From: Thermoplasmatota archaeon
GTDB taxonomy: Archaea > Thermoplasmatota > Thermoplasmata > RBG-16-68-12 > JAGMCJ01
Direction: 5' to 3'
DNA: 9,865 nucleotides
NCBI GenBank assembly: GCA_022848825.1
Contig: JAJISH010000416.1
Span: 1-9,865, forward strand
This document shows positions 1 to 5,800 of the stretch, piece by piece. The translations under genes and the position numbers were made by a program. The notes under the pieces were generated by a model. That model ran no database searches, was not told the DNA's origin, and saw only the letters and a program-made list of their open reading frames with translations. How positions within the stretch are numbered: position 1 is the first letter of the stretch; each line of letters starts with the position of its first letter.

Positions 1-440
1 CCGCCCCATTTTACGCTGTCCACGCTCCTCTCTGGCACCTCCTCTACGCCGATGAGATCCATGTAGTACGGTGCGTGAAGGTTCAGCTCTATGTCGAGGT
101 CCCTGGATAGCCTCCCCAGCTCGGCGAGTTCGTGATAATCCTTTGCTATGCCCGATGCCAGAATGCGAAGGACGTCCCCCTTCTTGACCTCGGCGTCGAG
201 GTTGGCAATCACTCTCTCCCTCGATCCCTCCGTCCTGATAATCTCAACTACCAGCTCGTTCGGCAAGTCCCTCGCTACGAGACCGACCTCTTCCTCAGTG
301 GGATGTCGTTCAAGGAGCCCCACTCTAACCAGCTGAACTTCCATCGCGGTCAGACCCAGGTTATGGACATCCTCGATTCCATCTCGCAAGGTTCTCCCTT
401 TGCACGATAGGGGAATGCCCGCAGGACCGAAACGTATCAT
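1..440 (-). CDS. Endonuclease IV-like TIM-barrel protein (C-terminus beyond window)
   Basis: Reading the minus strand from an ATG at 440-438 gives 146 uninterrupted codons that run off the left edge, so only the N-terminal part is seen. The protein opens MIRFGPAGIPLSCKGRTLRD, then has a segment ending AMEVQLVRV (residues 32-40) and HAPYYMDL (122-129). This resembles archaeal relatives of deoxyribonuclease IV (Nfo), a metal-dependent AP endonuclease/xylose-isomerase-like barrel. In that family the HAPY histidine belongs to the metal site, so a DNA-repair phosphodiesterase role is possible. Other members of this fold are sugar isomerases and the distal metal ligands are outside the window, so the activity is not settled. 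Residues about 42-105 look like extra sequence compared with bacterial Nfo. A GGTGG Shine-Dalgarno (complement of 445-449) supports the start. The gene diverges from the ribosomal operon and has its own TATA box. Confidence 0.85.
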   Translation of the reverse strand, partial: MIRFGPAGIPLSCKGRTLRDGIEDVHNLGLTAMEVQLVRVGLLERHPTEEEVGLVARDLPNELVVEIIRTEGSRERVIANLDAEVKKGDVLRILASGIAKDYHELAELGRLSRDLDIELNLHAPYYMDLIGVEEVPERSVDSVKWG

Positions 441-485
441 TACTCCACCAGACTGTTAACTCGAAGGTCTTACTACTTGGCGCGC

Positions 486-506
486 ATTTATATTTATAGT
501 TTTCGA
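486..506 (-). promoter_or_regulatory. BRE/TATA promoter of the endonuclease IV-like gene
   Basis: Read on the minus strand, the sequence is a purine-rich BRE-like CGAAAAC followed by TATAAATATAAAT. From the TATA centre near 492, the usual archaeal spacing of about 25-27 nt puts transcription start near 465. This leaves a leader of roughly 25 nt that holds the Shine-Dalgarno site. The T/A stretch is close to symmetric, but the plus-strand side lacks a BRE, so minus-strand use is favoured. Confidence 0.65.
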
Positions 507-563
507 TATTGCGCCCCCATAACCCCGTTTGTGACCTCCGATGCCACCGAGAACCTTAGTGCG

Positions 564-627
564 CCGGACACTTGTGTCCGGGAGCTGTCTTCAACGGGCA
601 GCTCGAAGCGCAAGACAGCGGTTGTCT
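564..627. other. Cluster of three consecutive hairpins/inverted repeats in the divergent intergenic region
   Basis: Three adjacent inverted repeats are visible. The first is CCGGACAC (564-571), a TT spacer, and GTGTCCGG (574-581), with perfect 8-nt arms. The second is GAGCTGTC (582-589) and GGCAGCTC (597-604), eight pairs including one G-U around a 7-nt loop. The third is AGACA (613-617) and TGTCT (623-627), five pairs plus a possible G-U. They lie between the two divergent promoters. The first has the shape of a dimeric-regulator operator. The set could also be a small structured RNA. No known RNA family, box C/D or box H/ACA signature was recognised. The rest of 441-708 outside the promoters shows nothing else. 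Confidence 0.5.
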
Positions 628-655
628 GGCACGTCGGGTTTCGCCAATCCAGATG

Positions 656-671
656 GACAAAAGGTTTATAT
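656..671 (+). promoter_or_regulatory. BRE/TATA promoter of the ribosomal protein operon
   Basis: An A-rich BRE-like ACAAAAGG (657-664) is followed directly by the TATA element TTTATAT (665-671). With normal archaeal spacing, transcription starts near 693-695, giving a leader of only about 15 nt. That leader contains the GAGG Shine-Dalgarno at 698-701, seven nt before the ATG of eL18. Confidence 0.75.
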
Positions 672-708
672 GAAGACCCTTCTTTAGACCCTCCTCAGAG
701 GATATCCG

Positions 709-1071
709 ATGCCTGGCAATAGGAAATCCAATCCCAGACTATTGGAACTCATAGAGCAGCTGAAGCGGCACTCTTACGAGAACAAAGCACCCATTTGGAA
801 GGACACAGCCAGCAGGCTGAGCAAGCCTCGGAGGAGCTGGGCCGAAGTGAACATCAGCAGGATATCCAGATACGCCAAGAAGGATGAGGTCATCCTCGTT
901 CCCGGCCGGCTTCTTGGTTCCGGCAACATAGACAAGTCTGTGACCGTGGCCTCCTTTCATTCTTCCGAGACCGCTAGGAGAAAGATCACGGACTCCGGTG
1001 GCGTCATTCTGACGATTGAGGAACTAATGAACAAGAACCCAAAGGGAAGCGGTGTCAGGATAATGAGGTGA
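709..1071 (+). CDS. rpl18e: 50S ribosomal protein L18e (eL18)
   Basis: This 120-residue protein is a large-subunit ribosomal component shared by archaea and eukaryotes, related in fold to bacterial L15. Recognisable parts are RRSWAEVNISRI (41-52), VPGRLLGSG (64-72), and a basic C-terminus with GSGVRI (113-118). The length is normal for archaeal eL18. The ATG at 709 is chosen because GAGG (698-701) lies at a good distance and a TATA box at 665-671 leaves a short leader. It is the first gene of a four-gene translation/transcription operon. In many Euryarchaeota eL18 follows rpoD (RNA polymerase subunit D). Here it sits directly behind a promoter, so the cluster begins at this gene. Confidence 0.97.
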   Translation: MPGNRKSNPRLLELIEQLKRHSYENKAPIWKDTASRLSKPRRSWAEVNISRISRYAKKDEVILVPGRLLGSGNIDKSVTVASFHSSETARRKITDSGGVILTIEELMNKNPKGSGVRIMR

Positions 1072-1074
1072 ACC

Positions 1075-1488
1075 ATGGCTGTGATTGATGCGACTGGCTC
1101 CGTACTTGGCAGGCTTGCCAGCGTTGTGGCCAAGAGGCTACTCGAAGGCGAGGAGATCGTTGTGGTCAATGCCGAGCATGCTATCATCTCAGGGGGCAGA
1201 GTATCCGTGTTCAACGAATACAAGGTGATAAGGGACATAGGTAGCCAGATGTCAGGTCCCTTCTTCCCGAGAATGCCGGACAAGATCGTGACGAGAACGA
1301 TCAGAGGCATGATTCCCTACCAGAAGCCCAGAGGAAGGGAAGCGTTCAAGAGGTTGAGAGTCTACATAGGCGTTCCTGACTCGTATGCCGAGTCGAGTTT
1401 GGAGAGGATCGAGGAGGCCCTCGGGAAACTGACGTGCCAGTACACGAAGGTCGGCGACCTCTCAAGGAAGCTCGGGGCCAAGTTCTAG
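1075..1488 (+). CDS. rpl13: 50S ribosomal protein L13 (uL13)
   Basis: This 137-residue protein is the universal large-subunit protein L13, an early-assembly protein that binds 23S rRNA. Diagnostic segments are DATGSVLGRLAS (5-16), VNAEHAIISG (31-40), and a basic block with MPDKIVTRTIRGMIPYQKPRG (67-87), typical of archaeal L13. The start follows the eL18 stop by 3 nt. The Shine-Dalgarno GAGGTGA (1065-1071) includes the eL18 stop codon, so translation of the two genes is probably coupled. The length is slightly short for the family but the protein appears complete, ending LSRKLGAKF. Confidence 0.97.
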   Translation: MAVIDATGSVLGRLASVVAKRLLEGEEIVVVNAEHAIISGGRVSVFNEYKVIRDIGSQMSGPFFPRMPDKIVTRTIRGMIPYQKPRGREAFKRLRVYIGVPDSYAESSLERIEEALGKLTCQYTKVGDLSRKLGAKF

Positions 1489-1496
1489 GTGGTCCA

Positions 1497-1895
1497 ATGA
1501 AAATCATCCAGACAAGCGGAAAGAGGAAGAAGGCGATTGCGCGTGCCACGATCAAGCCCGGGAAGGGCTTGGTCAGGGTGAACAAGAGGCCGGTCGAGAT
1601 ATTGAGCCCGGAATTGGCCCGCCAGAAGATTCTTGAGCCCATCGTCATGGCCGGAGACAAGATCAAGAAACTGGACATCGAGGTCAACGTGCAGGGCGGG
1701 GGCATCATGGGTCAAGCAGATGCGACACGGACCGCTATCGCCAGAGGCATTGTGGCGTACCTCGATAACAAGGAGCTGGAATTGCTCTACAAAGAACGGG
1801 ACAGAACCCTGCTCGCAAGCGATCCAAGAAGGAAGATGCCCAAGAAACCGATGGGTAGGGGCGCAAGGAAGAAAAGGCAGAAGTCCTATAGGTGA
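1497..1895 (+). CDS. rps9: 30S ribosomal protein S9 (uS9)
   Basis: This 132-residue protein is universal small-subunit protein S9, whose C-terminal tail reaches the ribosomal P site. It begins MKIIQTSGKRKKAIARA, carries the conserved glycine-rich core QGGGIMGQADATRTAIARG (66-84), and ends with the basic tail RKKRQKSYR (124-132). The final KSYR is the family hallmark. The reading frame stays open upstream to an ATG at 1434. That start would overlap uL13 and add 21 residues foreign to S9, so the ATG at 1497 is preferred. It is preceded by GGTGG (1488-1492), which starts on the last base of the uL13 stop. The gap to uL13 is 8 nt. Confidence 0.97.
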   Translation: MKIIQTSGKRKKAIARATIKPGKGLVRVNKRPVEILSPELARQKILEPIVMAGDKIKKLDIEVNVQGGGIMGQADATRTAIARGIVAYLDNKELELLYKERDRTLLASDPRRKMPKKPMGRGARKKRQKSYR

Positions 1896-1899
1896 TTCT

Positions 1900-2091
1900 G
1901 TGATAGTACCTGTGAGATGTTTCAGCTGCGGAAAGGTTGTGGCCTCTGAGTGGGAAGAATATCAGAAGAAGATCGGGATGGGCGAGGATCCCCAGAAGGT
2001 TCTCGACTCTCTTGGACTGACCCGCTACTGCTGCCGCCGGATGCTGCTTTCGAATGCGGACACGATTGACGACGTCTTGCCATTCGGCTGA
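1900..2091 (+). CDS. rpoN: DNA-directed RNA polymerase subunit N (Rpb10 homologue)
   Basis: A 63-residue protein of the archaeal RNA polymerase core, homologous to eukaryotic Rpb10. It binds one zinc and helps assemble the D-L-N-P platform. The zinc ligands are visible: CFSCGK (C7, C10) and YCCRRML (C44, C45). The segment VVASEWEEY (13-21) also fits the family. The start is GTG at 1900, giving (M)IVPVRC, the typical N-terminus. The Shine-Dalgarno GGTGAT (1891-1896) overlaps the uS9 stop codon and lies only 4 nt before this gene, which suggests translational coupling. The frame stays open far upstream through uS9, but that extension is only the uS9 +1 frame. In many archaea rpoK, enolase and S2 follow; here they do not. 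Confidence 0.96.
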   Translation: MIVPVRCFSCGKVVASEWEEYQKKIGMGEDPQKVLDSLGLTRYCCRRMLLSNADTIDDVLPFG

Positions 2092-2097
2092 ATGCGA

Positions 2098-2110
2098 AGC
2101 CTTTTTGTTC
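2098..2110 (+). promoter_or_regulatory. T-rich element: possible operon terminator and/or tRNA promoter
   Basis: Just after the rpoN stop is AGCCTTTTTGTTC. Its T5 run (2102-2106) could terminate the ribosomal operon, since oligo-T tracts act this way in archaea. It also lies about 22-29 nt before the tRNA 5' end, where a TATA-like box would be expected. It is a poor TATA match, so either role is tentative, and the tRNA could instead be processed from read-through transcript. Confidence 0.35.
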
Positions 2111-2130
2111 TACGGCCTTATGCATGGTCA

Positions 2131-2232
2131 GGGCCCGTGGGGTAGTTTGGTATCCTTCCAGCTTGGGGTGCTGGTAACCCGAGTTCAAAAGGCTCTTGCT
2201 TTCGCGAGGACCTGAAATTCTCGGCGGGCCCA
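2131..2232 (+). tRNA. tRNA-Pro (anticodon GGG) with a T-loop intron
   Basis: The acceptor arms GGGCCCG (2131-2137) and CGGGCCC (2225-2231) pair perfectly, with discriminator A2232 and no encoded CCA. The anticodon stem CCAGC/GCTGG (2158-2162, 2170-2174) closes the loop TTGGGGT, giving anticodon GGG at 2165-2167, so it decodes proline CCC/CCU. The D-loop holds the GG pair at 2149-2150, and the variable loop is TAAC (2175-2178). The T-stem is CCGAG/CTCGG (2179-2183, 2220-2224). Its loop is 36 nt rather than 7 because of an intron at 2190-2218. Splicing gives the T-loop TTCAAAT and a 73-nt tRNA. The T13/T22 position in the D arm is unpaired and G10-T25 is a wobble. A pyrimidine-rich TTCTTTC (2234-2240) follows and may end transcription. 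Confidence 0.93.
2190..2218 (+). other. 29-nt archaeal tRNA intron at position 59/60 (bulge-helix-bulge)
   Basis: The fold is a near-ideal hBHBh'. The exon helix is the T-stem, closed by G2183-C2220. The 3-nt 3' bulge is ATT (2217-2219). The central 4-bp helix is TTCA (2184-2187) with TGAA (2213-2216). The 3-nt 5' bulge is AAA (2188-2190). The intron helix starts GG/CC (2191-2192 with 2211-2212) and continues, after one C-A mismatch, to a stem with a TTTC loop (2200-2203). Cutting between the second and third bulge bases, as the archaeal splicing endonuclease does, removes exactly 2190-2218 and leaves a 7-nt T-loop. Confidence 0.88.
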
Positions 2233-2255
2233 CTTCTTTCTCGTGTGTGAAGGCA

Positions 2256-2690
2256 CTATTCTCCTGTTCCGTGGGCCATCAACCTGTGATGCTCCTTCAT
2301 CATGCACCTGTCCATGACGACCCGGAGTCCGGCCGCCTTCGCCCTCTCCGCAGCCCTAGGGTTGACAACGCCCTCCTGCATCCATACGACTCGTGCACCC
2401 TTCCTTATTGCCGATTCGACGATAGGCTCAACGAACTCCGGTCTTCGAAAGATGTCGACGACATCCACGTTCCCTGGTACGGATTCGACGTCGGGATAGC
2501 TCTTCATTCCCTCGATTTCAGGGTAAGCAGGATTGACAGGGACGATGTCATATCCGGCACTCTTCAGATACATTGCCACCTGATAGCTGGCTCTCTCCCG
2601 TTTGTTAGACATCCCCACCACGGCGATGGTCTGCGACTTCTGAAGTATGTCTCGAATATCCTCGGACGAGGCCGGGATCTCCTTTGTCAC
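2256..2690 (-). CDS. CoA-binding domain protein (YccU-like)
   Basis: A 144-residue single-domain Rossmann-fold protein of the CoA_binding_2/YccU type, probably cytoplasmic. AVVGMSNK (23-30) is the glycine-containing first turn of the nucleotide fold. VNP (52-54) follows strand 2, WMQEGVVN (103-110) matches the conserved W-x-Q-x-G-V motif, and VVMDRCMMKEH (124-134) is the signature C-terminal strand. The physiological role of this family is poorly defined; related domains occur in acyl-CoA synthetases (ADP-forming) and bind CoA. The frame is open to an ATG at 2795, but the GTG at 2690-2688 is preferred. GAGGAG (complement of 2699-2704) lies 8 nt before it, and a TATA box at 2725-2733 would put transcription start downstream of the longer start. 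The 3' end converges on the tRNA gene with a 23-nt gap. Confidence 0.9.
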   Translation of the reverse strand: MTKEIPASSEDIRDILQKSQTIAVVGMSNKRERASYQVAMYLKSAGYDIVPVNPAYPEIEGMKSYPDVESVPGNVDVVDIFRRPEFVEPIVESAIRKGARVVWMQEGVVNPRAAERAKAAGLRVVMDRCMMKEHHRLMAHGTGE

Positions 2691-2724
2691 GTTTCCAGCT
2701 CCTCGGGAAACGATGGGCAAGAAG

Positions 2725-2745
2725 ATATTTATCAACTTCGAGGGC
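2725..2745 (-). promoter_or_regulatory. Promoter of the CoA-binding protein gene
   Basis: On the minus strand GATAAATAT (2733-2725) is a good archaeal TATA box, preceded by the BRE-like CGAAGTT (2740-2734). Expected transcription start is about 2702-2704, so the leader would be very short and begin at or near the GAGGAG Shine-Dalgarno. Confidence 0.65.
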
Positions 2746-2766
2746 AAACCTGAGTTGGAGGCTGGC

Positions 2767-2782
2767 GGGGAAAATATATATA
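2767..2782 (+). promoter_or_regulatory. BRE/TATA promoter of the surface-protein genes
   Basis: GGGGAAAA (2767-2774) resembles a BRE and leads into ATATATATA (2774-2782). Transcription would begin near 2803-2806, leaving a leader of about 65 nt before the ATG at 2870. This is clearly longer than the leaders inferred for the ribosomal and CoA-binding genes. It is back-to-back with the minus-strand promoter at 2725-2745. Confidence 0.65.
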
Positions 2783-2857
2783 CACGCCATGCCATTAATT
2801 CGCATAGTGGGCAGAGACGGAGGTGTGAACCTACCGTTTGTTCTGCGGATCTTCCCT

Positions 2858-2866
2858 GGAGGAGGA
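2858..2866 (+). promoter_or_regulatory. Shine-Dalgarno site that fixes the start of the 1562-aa protein
   Basis: GGAGGAGGA lies 3 nt before ATG 2870, with its core GGAGG spacings running to about 7 nt. In-frame starts exist farther upstream (2684, 2789, GTG 2825). Those at 2684 and 2789 precede the predicted transcription start, and the GTG at 2825 directly abuts its own GGAGG (2819-2823) with no usable spacing. Confidence 0.7.
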
Positions 2867-2869
2867 CTC

Positions 2870-5800
2870 ATGAAGAACGCGGCATCCAGCATTTGGCGTG
2901 ATTACTGCAGGTTGTTCGCCGTTCTTACCATTGCTCTGCTCATGACGAGCCTCGTCGTTGTCGCGAGCGATGATGACCCCGAAACGATTATGGGGGTCTC
3001 CTTCAGCCGCCCGAACCAGAATGTGGACGATGGATCTGCCAACTCCCGGAATTCAGACATGGCAGTTGATGGCGGTGACGGGATTCACGTTGTGTGGTCC
3101 GATGACAGGACCAACTACTATGGAATCTACCACTCCAAGTCGAATGACCAGGGATTGAATTGGCAGGCGTCCATGAGAATAGATTCGGCCACCATGGGTG
3201 CTAACGCCCGAATGCCCTCCATAGCGATTGACAGAAGCGGAGGGGCCTTCGATGACCGGATGTACGTCGTGTGGCACGAGTCGTCCGTGGCAGGCGGAGT
3301 TCACATATTCGCCACCCATTCCGTCAATTCGGGATCAACGTGGACGTCGCCCTTGCGCATTGACAACGCCCTGCAGGACGTTCTATGCCTTGAGGCCCAC
3401 GTGGCCGTGGATTCCTCAGGCAATGTCTATGTCACTTGGTATGACGACCGCGACACCTCCTACAGACACATTTTCGTATCGAAATCCACAGATGGCGGCG
3501 TTAGTTTCGGCGCCGAAGTCCAAGTCTCCTCACAAGATGCGATGAACGCGTTTCCTTCACTGACAGCCTTCGGCGGTGATGTGTTCGTGTCTTGGAGGGA
3601 GCAGGATCTGAGCGGTCTCATAACGCTGTGGATCGCAGGGTCCGATGACCTCGGGTCTACTTGGACGCCTCACGTCGTGTTCGCCGGGCCACTGAACTCG
3701 ATCTCGAGATACCTTGAGGTGACACCGGATTCCAGCGGGATTCTCCATGCAGTGTGGTATTATCAGAGTCCCACGGACAAGAAGGAAATCAGCTATTCGA
3801 ATTCCGCAGACGATGGCCTGACTTGGTCCGCACCAACGAAGGTGGACGACAACGCTTTTTCCACCGCGTACACTGCCCCGGACATCGCTTCTGGACCGAG
3901 AGGCCTGTATGTGACGTGGAGCGACAATAGGGTCGGGGATCAGGATGTCTTTTTCTCGCATTCAGAGGACGGAGGCCTTACATGGGGGGACGGGATCCTG
4001 AACAACAACGATATCCGAGTTGACGACACGGATGACAACGGGGACCCCTCGGACGACTCATCATCCCAGTCCTACCCTGTGACTGCCGTTGGAACATTCG
4101 GCGTTTTCATCGCCTGGGATGACTACAGAAGCGGAATGTTCTACGAGATCTACTTCTCTTCCTACGATACCGGACAGATCCTGATTACGGAGCTGAAGGA
4201 CGCACCCGGCAACGGTGAGCTCGTGGAGATCTACAACTACGGTCCCCAACCAGTTGACATGAGCGGCTATATCCTCCAGATAGATCTCGCTCAGGTCTAC
4301 TCATTGACGTCACTGGGTGTTGTACTTGCACTGGCGTATCGAACCATCGGTGACGGACCCACCGCAGATCTCGTTCTTCCGATCGACTTGGCCGACCAAG
4401 GGGCCAGGCTTCTTCTATTCGATCCCAGCATGACGCTGATCGACGAGGTCGGCTACGGCCAGGTGGGGACGGTGCCCGACCCGCTCCCAGGGGAGTCTGT
4501 GGCGAGGCACAGAGTTGGCATAGGATACACCGATGAGTGGGTTCGAGAAGAGACGCCGACGTTCGGAGCGGATAACGACGTCCCGGGCGTCGATAACAGT
4601 CCCGATGTCGTCCTCAACGAGATACTGTTCTTTCCGAACGCTCCTGGTGAAGCTTTCGTGGAGATATACTACAAAGGGACTAGCTTCCTCAACCTCCTGG
4701 GCTACACGATAGCCTGTAATCAGGAGTTCTTAGTGGGCACAATCACACTCACGGACACCAATCCTCACTACGTGCTGAGGTATCAGATGGATGGCGGTTT
4801 CTTTGATTCCATGAGCCCCATCGCCGACAATGTCTATTTGTACGATTCGACGGGACAGTTGCTCGACATGGCAGGGTGGAGCTCTCTCCACGCTCAGGGA
4901 TTCTCAATGACCCGGGACCCTGAAGGGAATGGAACCGCAAAGGGCTATGACGATCTCAGCTCCGTCAACGCAGGCTGGTATTTCGACAGAGTTCCGACAC
5001 TCCCACTTGTGTTGCTGAGCCCTGACCATGCCGCAAACGGGGAAGTGGGAGACCGGATACTTCTGGACATGACGGTGACAAACAAGCAGCTCATCCCGGA
5101 CTACATCGATATAGCTCTGGTCAGCGCACCAAACAACTGGACGATTGAAATACTACGGGACGATGGCGTTTTTCCCCTGCCGGACTCTCCAGGAGATGGT
5201 GATGGCATTCCGGATTCCGGACTGCTCAATCCCGAGCAATCGCTCCAGTTCAAGATCGGGGTGAACATCCCCTCCAGCCCCCCTGTGGGAAGCTATCAGA
5301 CAATCACGGTCACGGCCACCGCCTCATCAATCACACTGGCCTCAGACAGTGCGAACATACTCGTGAGGGTATATCCACACATCGAGCCTATGAAAAGCGT
5401 GTCCCCCACAACGATCTTCCATGAAGATGCGGGTCCAGGCTACCCGACCATCGCCACAGTTCGGCTTACCGTTACGGGCAACGGCTCTGGGATCGTCAGA
5501 TCGGTTCCGCAGGATGTGATGTTCCTCATAGACAAGTCCGGTAGCATGGGAGACTGGCAGAAGTTCGAGTTCGCAAAGCTCGGCGCGAAGAGCTATGTCG
5601 ATGACATGAAGCTACCCGATCAGGGTGCCGTGATATTCTTCGACACTTCTGCGATGCGAGTGAACCCGCTCAGCACGGACTACGCGCAGATCAAGAATGA
5701 CATTGACAGCGTTCTCATTCCTGGCGGGGGAACCGCGATTGGAACCAGCATAAACGCATGCTGGAATGATCTCGTCTCTGATGGCGACCCGACGCATATC

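Noticed and set aside
132..410. 92-codon plus-strand frame
   Set aside because: It is the antisense shadow of the endonuclease IV-like gene, whose minus-strand translation has clear family motifs.
477..722. 81-codon plus-strand frame upstream of eL18
   Set aside because: It spans the TATA elements and hairpins, has no Shine-Dalgarno site, no recognisable protein, and overlaps the eL18 start.
1633..2091. 152-codon plus-strand frame ending in RpoN, possible uS9-overlapping fusion
   Set aside because: Only the last 63 codons resemble a protein family (RpoN); the first part is the out-of-frame shadow of uS9.
2131..2232. Reading the proline tRNA as anticodon TGG
   Set aside because: That register breaks the anticodon stem (A-G opposition, only a G-T closing pair), whereas the GGG register gives five perfect pairs.
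2196..2753. 185-codon plus-strand frame across the tRNA 3' part
   Set aside because: It is antisense to the CoA-binding protein and begins inside the tRNA intron.
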